From NCBI RefSeq assembly GCF_018531465.1, contig NZ_JAHDTF010000005.1, positions 186,001-250,000 on the forward strand: 64,000 nucleotides of DNA, in the 5' to 3' direction. Below the pieces are notes generated by a model that did no database searches, was not told the DNA's origin, and saw nothing but the letters and a program-made list of their open reading frames with translations. The DNA is from Sphaerisporangium fuscum. Its GTDB lineage: Bacteria > Actinomycetota > Actinomycetes > Streptosporangiales > Streptosporangiaceae. Both the position numbers and the translations under genes were made by a program. Shown in pieces: positions 9,017 through 17,953 of the stretch (position 1 is its first letter; each line of letters starts with the position of its first letter).

Positions 9017-10027
9017 ATGGGCGTGACGATCCACGACGTGGCCAAGGCCGCGGGCGTGTCGGTTGCCTCGGCATCCCGGGCGCTTTCCGGCCGGCGCAAG
9101 GTGACCGCGGACGTGGCCGAACGAGTGAGCCGCGCCGCCGCCGAACTGGGCTACCAGCCGAACGCCGTGGCCAAGGCGCTCCGCGACCAGACCACCGGCA
9201 CGATCGGCATGATCGTCCCCGGCATCGGCAACCCGTTCTTCACCACGATGGTCGAGGCGGTGGAGCGCCGCCTCCAGGAGACCGGGCGTGACCTGCTGCT
9301 GTGCTCGTCCCAGTACGACCCTCTCATCGAGGCGCGCCGGCTGGAGACGCTGCTGAGCCGCCGGGTCGACGGCCTGATCATCAGCCCGTGCGACATCGAG
9401 GCCAGCGCGCCCGCCGTACTGAGCGCAGCCGGCCGCGTCCCCCTGGTGCAGCTCGACCGGTACATCGAGGCGGGCGGCACCGACTGGGTCGGCCTCGACG
9501 ACAACGCCGCCCTCGCCCAGGCCGTCGAGCACGTGGCCGCGGGCGGCGCGAGGACGGTCGTCTTCGCCGGCAGCCGCCTGGTGAACTCCTCCGCCCGGCT
9601 GCGCCTGTCGGGCTTCCAGCTCGCCACCGAACGCGCCGGCCTGGAGGCCCGCACGCCCCTGCTCGGCGAGTTCACCCACGAATGGGGCATGCAGGCAGGA
9701 CGGCTGCTGCTCGGGGACGGCCCGCTGCCCGACGCCGTGATCTGCGGAAACGACGAGATCGCGATCGGCCTGATCCGGGCGCTGCGCCTTGGCGGGATAC
9801 GGGTCCCCCACGAGGTCATGGTCGTGGGCATGGACGATGTAGGACACGCCGCGATGTGCGACCCGCCGCTCACCACCGTCGCCCAGCCCGTGGACGAGAT
9901 GGCGGCCGAGGCCGTACGCCTGCTGGAGCAGGTACGGCTCGGCCGCACGCGGGCCATCCAGCGCATCGCGATCGCCCCCCGGCTCGTGGTGCGCGAGACC
10001 AGCAGGCAGCGGACGGAAGGAGAATGA
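9017..10027 (+). CDS. LacI-family transcriptional regulator
   Basis: 336 aa, ATG start. Residues 3-50 are the LacI helix-turn-helix and hinge (TIHDVAKAAGVSVASASRAL), followed by a periplasmic-binding-like effector domain with conserved blocks (TIGMIVPGIGNPFF, VDGLIISPCDIEASAP, PDAVICGNDEIAIGLI, PLTTVAQPVDEMAAEAVRLL). It is divergent from the ABC/hydrolase operon with a matching palindrome between, so it most likely represses that operon until the imported compound or a product binds. One base separates its stop from the M20 peptidase gene. Confidence 0.94.
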   Translation: MGVTIHDVAKAAGVSVASASRALSGRRKVTADVAERVSRAAAELGYQPNAVAKALRDQTTGTIGMIVPGIGNPFFTTMVEAVERRLQETGRDLLLCSSQYDPLIEARRLETLLSRRVDGLIISPCDIEASAPAVLSAAGRVPLVQLDRYIEAGGTDWVGLDDNAALAQAVEHVAAGGARTVVFAGSRLVNSSARLRLSGFQLATERAGLEARTPLLGEFTHEWGMQAGRLLLGDGPLPDAVICGNDEIAIGLIRALRLGGIRVPHEVMVVGMDDVGHAAMCDPPLTTVAQPVDEMAAEAVRLLEQVRLGRTRAIQRIAIAPRLVVRETSRQRTEGE

Positions 10028-10028
10028 C

Positions 10029-11114
10029 GTGAACGCCGCCGTGGAGCTGACACGCGAACTTGTCATGATCGACTCGGTGGGCGGCAACGAGGCCGCGGTC
10101 GCCGCGCCGCTCGCCCGCCGCCTGGAGGCCGCGGGCTTCGAGGTACGGGCGCACGAGTACGCGCCCGGCCGCGCCGGCCTGGTGGCGCGCTGGGGATCAG
10201 GCGTGCCCGTCACCCTGACCGGCCACCTCGACACCGTCCCCCTGGGCGCCCGGGAGTGGACCCACGACCCGCACGCGGCGGAAGTGGACGGCGACCGCCT
10301 GTACGGGCGGGGGACGAGCGACATGAAGGCCGGTGTTGCCGCGCTCGTCGTCGCCGCCGAGGAGCACAGCCGCGGCGAGGGGCGCCGGGTGGCGCTCGAA
10401 CTGCTCCTGACCGTGGGAGAGGAGACCGGCTGCGAGGGCGCGCTCGACATGGCCGCCAAGGGCCTCGCCGGTCCCTCTCGAGGGCTGCTGGTGGCCGAGC
10501 CGACCGCGAACCGGGCGCTGCTCGGGCACAAGGGCGCGCTGTGGCTGAAGGCCGTCACCCGGGGCGTCACGGCCCACGGCTCGATGCCTCATCTCGGCGA
10601 CAACGCCGTCTACAAGCTGGCGCGCGCGATCACCGCCGCCGAGCGTTTCGACCACGGCGTCCCCGCGCACCCCAGGCTCGGCGCCCCGACGACGAACGTC
10701 GGCACCGTACGTGGCGGGATCAACGTGAACTCCGTGCCCGACCTCGCCGAGGCGACGCTCGACCTGCGCACGGTGGCCGGGCAGGACCACGCCGCGCTGC
10801 GCGACCGGCTGCGCGACACGCTCGGCGGCGAGACGATCCTGGAGACGCTGAGCGACCTGCCGGCGGTCTGGACGGAGGAGGACGACCCGTTCGTCCAGGC
10901 CCTGCTGGCCGCGGGAGCGCACGACCCGGGCGAGCGTCCGGCCGCGAGTTACTTCACCGACGCCTCGGTGCTGGTCGCCGCGTGCGGCGGAGCCCCCGCG
11001 GTGATCTGCGGCCCCGGCGAGCCGGAACAGGCGCACGTCACCGACGAGTACTGCCGGATCCCGCGCATCGAGGAGGCCGTGGACATCTACCGGGCGGCAC
11101 TGGGCCGCCTCTGA
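10029..11114 (+). CDS. M20-family metallopeptidase/deacylase (ArgE/DapE-like)
   Basis: 361 aa, GTG start one base after the lacI stop with GGAAGGAG upstream. Di-zinc residues of the M20 family are visible: H66 and D68 (TGHLDTV), D98 (GRGTSDMK), E131-E132 (VGEETGCEG) and a later EPT. The dimerisation domain holds the GVTAHGSMPHLGDNA motif. Family members remove acyl groups or cleave small amide bonds. Its co-transcription with the regulator suggests that the imported molecule carries an amide that this enzyme removes. Its stop abuts the stop of the convergent ABC ATPase gene with no spacer. Confidence 0.92.
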   Translation: MNAAVELTRELVMIDSVGGNEAAVAAPLARRLEAAGFEVRAHEYAPGRAGLVARWGSGVPVTLTGHLDTVPLGAREWTHDPHAAEVDGDRLYGRGTSDMKAGVAALVVAAEEHSRGEGRRVALELLLTVGEETGCEGALDMAAKGLAGPSRGLLVAEPTANRALLGHKGALWLKAVTRGVTAHGSMPHLGDNAVYKLARAITAAERFDHGVPAHPRLGAPTTNVGTVRGGINVNSVPDLAEATLDLRTVAGQDHAALRDRLRDTLGGETILETLSDLPAVWTEEDDPFVQALLAAGAHDPGERPAASYFTDASVLVAACGGAPAVICGPGEPEQAHVTDEYCRIPRIEEAVDIYRAALGRL

Positions 11115-11909
11115 TCACCCCGGGAGGGCGCGGGCGTACCAGCGGCCGTCGCTGCTGCGTTCGAGGCTCAGCGGCACGCCGAAGGTGCGGGAGAGGTTGT
11201 CGGCGGTCATGACGTACTCGATCGGCCCCTGGGCGACCACCGACCCGTGACGCAGCAGCAGCACGTGGGTGAACCCGGCCGGCACCTCCTCGACGTGGTG
11301 GGTGACCAGCACCAGCGTCGGGGCCGTGGAGTCGTAGGCCAGGGCCGACAGGCGGCGCACGAGGTCCTCGCGGCCGCCGAGGTCGAGGCCGGCGGCCGGC
11401 TCGTCGAGCAGCAGGAGTTCCGGGTCGGGCATGAGGGCCCGCGCGATCTGCACGCGCTTGCGCTCGCCCTCCGAGAGGGTGCCGAACTTCCGCCTGATCA
11501 GATGCGCGCAACCGAGCTGGTCGATGAGCTCCACCGCACGGGTGACGTCACCGGAGTCGTACTCCTCGTTCCAGCGGCCGAGGATGGCGTACGACGCGGT
11601 GAGCACGAGGTCGATGACCTTCTCCTCCGGCGGCACCTTCTCGGCGATCGCCGCGCTGGCGAGTCCGATGCGGGGACGCAGGTCGAAGACGTCCGTCTGC
11701 CCGAGCCGCTCGCCGAGGATCTCCACCGAGCCTTCGCTGGGATAAAGAAGCGCCGCCGCGACCTGCAGCAGCGTGGTCTTCCCGGCGCCGTTGGCGCCGA
11801 TCACCACCCAGCGCTCGTCCTCCTCGACGGTCCAGTCGATGCCCCGCAACAGGGCCGCCCCATCTCTGCGAACGGCGACGTCCTGGAGCCGAAGCACCTG
11901 ACCACCCAT
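11115..11909 (-). CDS. ABC transporter ATP-binding protein (stand-alone)
   Basis: 264 aa. The ATG was chosen for the perfect AGGAGGT upstream; longer in-frame readings lack such a site. It has Walker A GANGAGKTT, signature LSEGERKRVQIARAL (with E in place of the usual second G), Walker B LLLLDEPAAGLDLGG and H-loop VTHHVEEVPAG. No permease is adjacent. The ModF/YlmA-like layout is common in actinobacteria, where the transported substrate is unknown. Its end is directly opposed to the M20 peptidase gene. Confidence 0.9.
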   Translation of the reverse strand: MGGQVLRLQDVAVRRDGAALLRGIDWTVEEDERWVVIGANGAGKTTLLQVAAALLYPSEGSVEILGERLGQTDVFDLRPRIGLASAAIAEKVPPEEKVIDLVLTASYAILGRWNEEYDSGDVTRAVELIDQLGCAHLIRRKFGTLSEGERKRVQIARALMPDPELLLLDEPAAGLDLGGREDLVRRLSALAYDSTAPTLVLVTHHVEEVPAGFTHVLLLRHGSVVAQGPIEYVMTADNLSRTFGVPLSLERSSDGRWYARALPG

Positions 11910-12041
11910 CCGAATACCTCCTGACGTGTTCCCGCCGCCGACCCGGTCGATCCGGATCAAGCCGGAATCCACCGGGCGAGTCACCCCGCCGAGTGTGCTC
12001 CGGACCAAACCTATTGCAGCATCAGCGCATATCGTGGTTCG

Positions 12042-12776
12042 GTGCACCCCGATTCACCGATCTCCGCCACCTTGGTCGCATGGGGCAACGCCTGGCTTGC
12101 CGGACATGTCGGCCTGGACGAGGCCGTCGACAGGCTGGAGCGCGCCGCGGGACCACAGGTCGTCTCGAGCGAGGTGACCGAGACCCCCCTGCGCGGCTTC
12201 CTCGCCGACCTCCGCGTCGAGGGCCTGACCGCCCTGCGCCTGGCCCTTCCTTCGACCGGCGATCCTCTCGGCCTGACCGGGCCGCCGCCGTTCACGATCG
12301 CCGCCGTCGACGCCGGTCAGGCGGCCACGGCGGTCCTTCCCGACCGCTGTCTCGGCCTCGTGCCCTCCCCCGACCGCCGCGGCTCGTCGTACTCCGGCAT
12401 CCGCTGGACGGCGATGCCGGCCGATCCCACGCCGCCGGACGTCCCCGGCCTCGCCGAGGCCGAGCACGCGCTGACCATCGCCATGCGGGCCGCCACCGAC
12501 GCGCTGCTCTCGGTGGAGGGGCCGGTGGCGGGCCAGCCGGCCATCAGGACCACCGACGACGGCCTCGCCCCCGGCTACCCCGCCCGCGCCCACCGGGTCG
12601 CCGCGCTGACCGCCCGGCTCGCCTCGGTGCTCCGCCTCGCCGGCGAACGCGGTCTCACCTCGGGCCAGGTCGCCGTGCGCGCCGCGGCCCTGCGCGACCT
12701 CGACCGCGCCGTCCGCCGCGCCCGCGTCGCCGCCCACAACGCCCTCATCGAGGCCCGCCACACCTCCAAGCCATAA
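12042..12776 (+). CDS. conserved actinobacterial hypothetical protein
   Basis: 244 aa, GTG start, divergent from the ABC ATPase gene. No Shine-Dalgarno is evident, so it may be leaderless. The protein has no signal peptide or membrane helix. The N-terminal half contains WGNAWLAGHVGLDEAVDRL; the C-terminal half is helical and basic (ALRDLDRAVRRARVAAHNAL). GC3 is very high throughout, which supports coding. I do not recognise a catalytic motif; the family and role are unknown. Confidence 0.75.
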   Translation: MHPDSPISATLVAWGNAWLAGHVGLDEAVDRLERAAGPQVVSSEVTETPLRGFLADLRVEGLTALRLALPSTGDPLGLTGPPPFTIAAVDAGQAATAVLPDRCLGLVPSPDRRGSSYSGIRWTAMPADPTPPDVPGLAEAEHALTIAMRAATDALLSVEGPVAGQPAIRTTDDGLAPGYPARAHRVAALTARLASVLRLAGERGLTSGQVAVRAAALRDLDRAVRRARVAAHNALIEARHTSKP

Positions 12777-12801
12777 CGGCCCCGGAACGCGCCGCCGGCG
12801 G

Positions 12802-13437
12802 TCAGGCGAGGCCGTGGCGGACGGCGTACAGGGCGGCCTGAGTGCGGTCCTGCACGCCGAGTTTCATGAGCACGTTGGAGACGTGGGTCTTGACGGTCTT
12901 CTCGGCGACGACGAGCTCCCGGGCGATCTCGCGGTTCGAGCGGCCGGAGGCGATCAGCGTGAGCACCTCGCGCTCCCGCTCGGTCAGCACGACCGCCGTG
13001 GCCCCCTCGACGGCGGCGGGCGCCGCCGGACCCGCCAGCATCGCCTCGGCCGCCTCCGGCGCGAGCAGCACCTGGCCGCCGTACACCGAACGGATCGCCT
13101 GCACGAGCGCGGCCGGATCGACGTCCTTGTAGAGGAACCCCGACGCCCCCGACCGCATGGCGGGCGCCACGTCGCCCTTGTCGCTCACCGACGTCAGCAC
13201 GATCACGCGCACGGCGAGCCCCCGTGCCGACAGCTCGGCCAGGGCGCCGAGGCCGTCCAGCACGGGCATCTTCAGGTCGAGGAGCAGGACGTCGGGCGCC
13301 AGCGAGGCGACCAGCGACACCGCCTCGGCCCCGTCGGCCGCCTCCCCCACGACCTCCAGGTCGTCCTGGAGGCCGAGGAACGTGCGCAGGCCCTGCCGGA
13401 CGATGGGGTGGTCGTCGGCGATCAGGACACGGATCAC
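12802..13437 (-). CDS. NarL/LuxR-family response regulator
   Basis: 211 aa, GTG start overlapping the stop of the kinase gene (GTGA). The receiver domain has acidic pocket D8-D9, phospho-acceptor D54 ([13 protein letters not shown]), the Thr/Ser switch ([10 protein letters not shown]) and K (FLYKDVDP). The C-terminal LuxR helix-turn-helix spans about residues 148-205 ([18 protein letters not shown]). It is the cognate partner of the adjacent GAF kinase. Target genes are not evident. Confidence 0.96.
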   Translation of the reverse strand: MIRVLIADDHPIVRQGLRTFLGLQDDLEVVGEAADGAEAVSLVASLAPDVLLLDLKMPVLDGLGALAELSARGLAVRVIVLTSVSDKGDVAPAMRSGASGFLYKDVDPAALVQAIRSVYGGQVLLAPEAAEAMLAGPAAPAAVEGATAVVLTEREREVLTLIASGRSNREIARELVVAEKTVKTHVSNVLMKLGVQDRTQAALYAVRHGLA

Positions 13438-14573
13438 AGCGGCACCTCCAGTTCCACGGTCGTCCCCGCCCCCTGCCGCGAGGAGATCCGGAGCGAGCCG
13501 CCGGACGCCTCTGCCCGCTCGCGCATCGAGATGAGCCCGAGACCGCGGAACGTCGAGGAATCGACCTCGAAACCGTCCCCGTCGTCGCTCACCCGGAGCG
13601 TGAGAACCGATCCTGAGGCGGCCAGGCTCACCCGCACCGACGATGCGCCGGCGTGCCTCAGCGCGTTGTGGACGGCCTCCTGGGCCACCCGCAGCACGGC
13701 CACCTCGGTCTCGGCGGGCAGCTCGGAGACGGGCGTGGCCGCGAACGAGACCTTCACGGGGTACAGCCGGTCGAGCAGGGCGACGTGCTTGCGCAGGGTC
13801 TCCGCCAGCCCGTGGCGGTCGAGCTCCGCCGGGCGCAGCTCGACGATCACGGCCCGGAGCTCGGCGAGCGCCTCTCCGGCGAGCCGCTGGACCCGGTCGA
13901 TCTCGTCCACCGCGCGCTCCGGGTCGTGCCGCACCAGCGAGCCGGCCGCCTGGGCCGTGAGCCGCAGCGAGAAGAGCTTCTGCGTCACGGCGTCGTGCAG
14001 CTCGCGCGCCATGCGGTTGCGCTCCTCGACGACCGTCAGCTCGCGGCTGCGTTCGTAGAGCCGGGCGTTGGTGATCGCGATCGCCGCGTGCGCGGCGAAG
14101 AGCGTGAGAAGGTCCTGGTCGGCCTGGGTGAACCCGCCCCGGTCCCGCTTGTTGGACAGGAAGATGATGCCCAGGACCTCCTGGGCGTCGCGGATGGGCA
14201 CCCCGATGAAGTCCTTCAGGACGGGATGGGCGCTCGGCCACCACTCGAACCTCGGGTCCTCGCGGATGTCGGGCAGGCGCACAGGGGCGGCCTCCCGCAG
14301 CATCGCGGCCAGCATGCCGTGCTGGCGGGGCAACGGGCCGATGGCGTCCCACTGCTTGTCGCTGACGCCCTCGGCGACGAACTCGGCGAACGAGCCGTCG
14401 TCGTCGGGAACACCGAGGGCGGCGTAGCGGGCGTTGAGCAGCGAACGCGCCGAGCGGACGATGACCTGGAGCACCTCGCGGACCGACAGGTGGCGCGTCA
14501 CGGCCAGCACCGCGGAGCTGACCGCGTGCAGCACGGCGTCGCGCTCGGCCCCCGGTTCCGTCGTCACGCCCAC
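13434..14573 (-). CDS. GAF-domain sensor histidine kinase (HisKA_3 type)
   Basis: 379 aa, GTG start (a second in-frame GTG follows two codons later). Residues about 25-170 form a GAF domain without an evident membrane segment, so the sensor is cytoplasmic. The HisKA_3 motif [12 protein letters not shown] places phospho-His at H193. The ATPase domain shows the N box ([10 protein letters not shown]), G1 (DDGDGF) and G2 ([11 protein letters not shown]). It phosphorylates the regulator encoded immediately downstream with overlapping codons. The signal is unknown; GAF domains of this class often bind heme or small ligands, but no ligand residue can be assigned here. Confidence 0.95.
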   Translation of the reverse strand: MGVTTEPGAERDAVLHAVSSAVLAVTRHLSVREVLQVIVRSARSLLNARYAALGVPDDDGSFAEFVAEGVSDKQWDAIGPLPRQHGMLAAMLREAAPVRLPDIREDPRFEWWPSAHPVLKDFIGVPIRDAQEVLGIIFLSNKRDRGGFTQADQDLLTLFAAHAAIAITNARLYERSRELTVVEERNRMARELHDAVTQKLFSLRLTAQAAGSLVRHDPERAVDEIDRVQRLAGEALAELRAVIVELRPAELDRHGLAETLRKHVALLDRLYPVKVSFAATPVSELPAETEVAVLRVAQEAVHNALRHAGASSVRVSLAASGSVLTLRVSDDGDGFEVDSSTFRGLGLISMRERAEASGGSLRISSRQGAGTTVELEVPL

Positions 14574-14689
14574 ACTCTAGAGGGGCCCGCGAACGGCGGG
14601 ATCGGTCCCCGGCCCTAGGCCCATCAGCCCAGAGGAAAGCCGGTCGCAGGCCCGATGCCCACGCCGTCGCCGCTTCCTACCGTCAAGCC

Positions 14690-15379
14690 ATGGCAGAACT
14701 CACATCTTCCGCCGGGCCCCCCCGCACCGCTCTGGTCACCGGCGCCTCGCGCGGGCTCGGCCTCGCGCTGGCCCGCGCCCTCGCCGCCGGCGGCTGGCGA
14801 CTGATCATCACCGCCCGCGGCGCCGCCGAACTCTCCCGGGCCGCGCGGGAGACCGGGGCGACCGCCATCGCCGGCGACGTCGCCGACCCGGCTCACCGGG
14901 CCCGCCTCGCCGAGGCCGCGCACGCGGCCGGCGGCCTCGACCTGCTGGTCAACAACGCGAGCACGCTCGGCGCCGTACCGCTGCCCTCGCTCGCGGCCTA
15001 TCCTCTGGACGAGCTCGGCGAGGCCTTCCGGCAGAACGTGATCGCGCCACTGGGACTCATCCAGGCGACCCTTCGCGGGCTCCGCGAGCGCCGCGGCGCG
15101 GTGGTCAACATCTCCTCCGACGCGGCGGTCGGGGCGTACGAGGGCTGGGGCGGGTACGGCGCGACCAAGGCCGCGCTCGACCGGCTCTCCCACGTCCTCG
15201 CCGTCGAGGAGCCGGACATCGCCGTCTGGTGGGTCGACCCCGGGGAGATGAAGACCCGCATGCTCGCCGACGCCGTCGGCGAGGAGGAGGCGGCGAAGGC
15301 GGCCGACCCCGCCACCACCGCGGCCTTCCTCGCCGACCTGGTCGAACGCCGCCCCGACAGCGGCCGGGTGACGGCGTGA
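14690..15379 (+). CDS. short-chain dehydrogenase/reductase
   Basis: 229 aa, ATG start. Classical SDR motifs: cofactor site TGASRGLG (17-24), NNAS (88-91), Ser142/143 and the catalytic Y156-x3-K160 (YGATK). It is shorter than the usual 250 aa, with a compact C terminus. Its stop TGA overlaps an ATG of the QueA-like frame, so the two genes are co-transcribed. Substrate not predictable. Confidence 0.92.
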   Translation: MAELTSSAGPPRTALVTGASRGLGLALARALAAGGWRLIITARGAAELSRAARETGATAIAGDVADPAHRARLAEAAHAAGGLDLLVNNASTLGAVPLPSLAAYPLDELGEAFRQNVIAPLGLIQATLRGLRERRGAVVNISSDAAVGAYEGWGGYGATKAALDRLSHVLAVEEPDIAVWWVDPGEMKTRMLADAVGEEEAAKAADPATTAAFLADLVERRPDSGRVTA

Positions 15380-15399
15380 TGGGATCGGGAGGCCCTGCG

Positions 15400-16476
15400 A
15401 TGATCACCTTCGACCTTCCCCCCGCGCGCGAGGCGCACGAGCCGCCGGAGGCACGGGGGCTGGCGCGGGACGGCGTACGGCTCATGGTGTCCGGCAAGAA
15501 CTCCGGCTCGGTGACCCACCACGCCTTCACCCACCTGCCCGAACTGCTCCGTCCGGGCGACCTGCTGGTGGTCAACGACTCGGCGACGCTGCCCGCCGCC
15601 GTACCGCTCGACCGGGTCACCGTGCACTTCTCCACCGAGCGCGAGGACGGCTCGTGGCTGGTGGAGCTGCGGCGGCGCACGGGGGGCGTCACCGCGCCGT
15701 ACACCGGGGGCGAGCCCGGCGAGTGGCTGCCGCTCCCGGGAGGGGCCACGCTGCGGCTGCTGGAGCGCGAGACGCCCCGGCTGTGGCGGGCGAGCGTGGA
15801 CCGCGACGTACCCCGCTACCTGGCCCGCCACGGCAGACCCATCAGGTACTCCTACGTCGAACGGGACTGGCCGCTGTCGTCCTACCAGACCGTGTTCGGC
15901 CTGCGGCCGGGGAGCGCCGAGATGCCGAGCGCCGGGCGGCCGTTCAGTCATGAGCTGGTCACCGCGCTGGTGACGCGAGGGGTGTCGATCGCGCCCATCA
16001 CCCTGCACACCGGCGTGGCGTCCCCCGAGAAGGACGAGCCGCCCTATCCGGAGCGTTTCAGCGTCCCGCCCCACACGGCCCGGATGGTGAACCAGGCCGA
16101 GGGCCGCGTGATCGCGGTGGGTACGACGGTCGTCCGCGCCCTGGAGACGGCGGCCCTGCCCGCCGGAGGGGGCCGGGCGGCCGGGACGTTCGCGGCCGGC
16201 CTCGGGGCCGTGCCCGCCGGGGAGGGGATGTCCAGAGGGGTCCGTGCCGTGGCGGGCTGGACCTCGCACGTGGTGACCCCGACCGAAGGGGTGCGGGCGG
16301 TGGACGGGCTGATCACTGGCCTGCACGAGCCGCGTTCCAGCCACCTGATGATGCTGTCGGCGATCGCGGGCGAGGAGCTTCTGTCCCGCTCTTACGAGGA
16401 GGCGCTACGCGAAGGCTACTTGTGGCATGAGTTCGGCGATCTCCACCTAATCATGCCGGATCCCAATATTCAGTGA
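15400..16476 (+). CDS. QueA-like S-adenosylmethionine:tRNA ribosyltransferase-isomerase
   Basis: 358 aa. I chose the ATG at 15400 because GGGAGG sits 8 bases upstream; another in-frame ATG at 15379 overlaps the SDR stop. QueA family blocks are present: GDLLVVNDSATLPA, APITLHTGVAS, AVGTTVVRALETAA, GLITGLHEPRSSHLMMLSA and EGYLWHEFGDLHLI. QueA transfers the AdoMet ribosyl group to preQ1-tRNA in queuosine synthesis. No other queuosine gene is adjacent and the sequence is a divergent actinobacterial form, so a different acceptor is possible. Translational coupling to an SDR is notable. Confidence 0.88.
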   Translation: MITFDLPPAREAHEPPEARGLARDGVRLMVSGKNSGSVTHHAFTHLPELLRPGDLLVVNDSATLPAAVPLDRVTVHFSTEREDGSWLVELRRRTGGVTAPYTGGEPGEWLPLPGGATLRLLERETPRLWRASVDRDVPRYLARHGRPIRYSYVERDWPLSSYQTVFGLRPGSAEMPSAGRPFSHELVTALVTRGVSIAPITLHTGVASPEKDEPPYPERFSVPPHTARMVNQAEGRVIAVGTTVVRALETAALPAGGGRAAGTFAAGLGAVPAGEGMSRGVRAVAGWTSHVVTPTEGVRAVDGLITGLHEPRSSHLMMLSAIAGEELLSRSYEEALREGYLWHEFGDLHLIMPDPNIQ

Positions 16477-16580
16477 TCATGGAGCATAAAAACCGCGTAA
16501 AGTGATCGTCGCGCGCGTTCCGCGGTGACAATTCGCCGTTGGTTCGCTCATTCGAGTCACTCTCCACGGGAGATCACTGA

Positions 16581-17141
16581 ATGCGTCGGCACCTCTCCGC
16601 ACTTGCCGCACTCACCCTTGCCGGATCCCTGGCGGGCGCCTCACTCGCGCTCCCCGCCGGCGCCGCCACCGCGACCGCCCCCGCGAGCAGCGCCCACGTG
16701 ACGAGCGGTTCGCAGTCCCCGCTTTCCACCAAGCACCACAATGACGAGTGGACCTACCGCGGCGGGGCGATCAGGTACACCTTCACGAGCAAGAACGTCG
16801 GCGAGTACCCGACCGACCTCGCCGGGATCATCATGGAACTCCCCGCGGGCATCAGCAAGGCGCGAATCACCAAGAAGGCCGCCGACACGCTCTGCGACAT
16901 CGCCGGCCGTTCGCTCATCTGCTACTACGAAACCATCAAGGCGAAGCAGTCCACCCAGCTCGACCTCAAGGTCTGGCTGAAGAAGAGCACCAAGGGCACC
17001 GCGGTGCTGCGGTACCAGACCTTCTCCATCGACGTCCCGGCCGGTGTGGACGTCACCAACGAGGAGGAGCTGAACAAGCTCGACATCGCCGGCCAGGCCG
17101 ACCGTGTCGTCACAGTGAAGACCAAGATCGTCAAGCGCTGA
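16581..17141 (+). CDS. secreted protein, tandem paralogue A
   Basis: 186 aa with a clear Sec signal peptide (MRRHLSALAALTLAGSLAG, then ALPAGAA; cleavage near residue 29). The mature part looks all-beta and contains GEYPTDLAGIIMELPAG, a Cys pair (LCDIAGRSLICYYE) likely to be disulfide-bonded, LKVWLKKSTKGTAVLRY and SIDVPAGVDVTNEEEL. RBS GGGAG lies before the ATG. The next gene is a clear paralogue. The layout resembles DUF11-type surface beta domains but I cannot assign a family firmly; the function is unknown, probably extracellular. Confidence 0.85.
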   Translation: MRRHLSALAALTLAGSLAGASLALPAGAATATAPASSAHVTSGSQSPLSTKHHNDEWTYRGGAIRYTFTSKNVGEYPTDLAGIIMELPAGISKARITKKAADTLCDIAGRSLICYYETIKAKQSTQLDLKVWLKKSTKGTAVLRYQTFSIDVPAGVDVTNEEELNKLDIAGQADRVVTVKTKIVKR

Positions 17142-17164
17142 GGCAGGGTCCGCCCGGACCGGCA

Positions 17165-17215
17165 GGAACGACTTGGGAGCGGCCACCGCGACAGCGGCGG
17201 CCGCTCCGTCGTTCC
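17165..17215 (+). terminator. long bulged hairpin after paralogue A
   Basis: GGAACGAC (17165-17172) pairs with GTCGTTCC (17208-17215), and inside it GGAGCGGCC (17176-17184) pairs with GGCCGCTCC (17199-17207), with only a TTG bulge. It starts 24 bp past the stop codon of paralogue A. There is no T-run, as is usual in high-GC actinobacteria. Confidence 0.6.
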
Positions 17216-17321
17216 AGGCGACGCCCACGCGGCGGCGGGCTCAAGTGGCCGCCAAGGATGTTGCAAGTCGCCATCCCGATGCTTGATCTCGTTCTACGAA
17301 CCACTGCACAGGAGACAACCA

Positions 17322-17885
17322 ATGCGTCGGCCCCTCTCCGCACTCGCCGCTCTCACCCTCGCCGGATCCCTGGCGGGCGCCTCGCTCGCGCTCCCCGCCG
17401 GCGCCGCCACCGCCGCGGCGGGCGCCCCGGCCACCGCCGCCCACACGGCCGCCGCCCGTCCGCAGTCCCCGCTCTCCACGAGCGTGCGCTGGCCGCGCGC
17501 CGTACTGCGCGGCGGCGTCATCACCTACTCGATCAAGAGCACCAACAAGGGTGAGTACCCGACCGACCTCGCCGGCATCTTCGGGATCCTCCCGGCCGGT
17601 GCCAGCAAGGTCCGTGTGACGGGCAAGTCGTCCGGGACGTACTGCGCCACCTCGGGCCGCGAGCTCTTCTGCATCTACAAGACCCTCGCCCCGAGGCAGT
17701 CGACCGGCCTCAAGGTCCGCGTGTGGCTGAAGAAGAGCACCAAGGGCACCGCCGTCGGCAAGTTCGGCCACTACTCCATCGACGTCCCGGCGGGTGTGGA
17801 CATCACCAACGAGGTCGAGCTGCAGCGGCTCGACATCCAGAACCAGGTCGACTACAAGGCCTTCAGGACCAGGATCGTGCGCTGA
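17322..17885 (+). CDS. secreted protein, tandem paralogue B
   Basis: 187 aa, ATG preceded by AGGAG. The signal peptide is nearly identical to that of paralogue A (LSALAALTLAGSLAGASLAL), followed by an Ala/Thr-rich linker. Shared mature blocks are GEYPTDLAGI, a two-Cys loop (YCATSGRELFCIYK), VWLKKSTKGTAV and SIDVPAGVDITNEVEL. The middle has diverged, and B lacks the HHNDEWTYR segment of A. The signal-peptide DNA is more conserved than the rest, indicating recent duplication followed by divergence of the exposed part. Function unknown. Confidence 0.85.
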   Translation: MRRPLSALAALTLAGSLAGASLALPAGAATAAAGAPATAAHTAAARPQSPLSTSVRWPRAVLRGGVITYSIKSTNKGEYPTDLAGIFGILPAGASKVRVTGKSSGTYCATSGRELFCIYKTLAPRQSTGLKVRVWLKKSTKGTAVGKFGHYSIDVPAGVDITNEVELQRLDIQNQVDYKAFRTRIVR

Positions 17886-17899
17886 CGCGGCAGGCGGTC

Positions 17900-17932
17900 G
17901 CGGCCGGTCGGGCCTGGAGCCGGACCGGCCGC
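17900..17932. terminator. hairpin between convergent paralogue B and olsA-like gene
   Basis: Perfect 10-bp stem: GCGGCCGGTC at 17900-17909 and GACCGGCCGC at 17923-17932, loop of 13. It sits between the ends of two convergent genes and can serve both directions. Confidence 0.55.
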
Positions 17933-17953
17933 CCGGCGTCCCGGCGGACGCCC

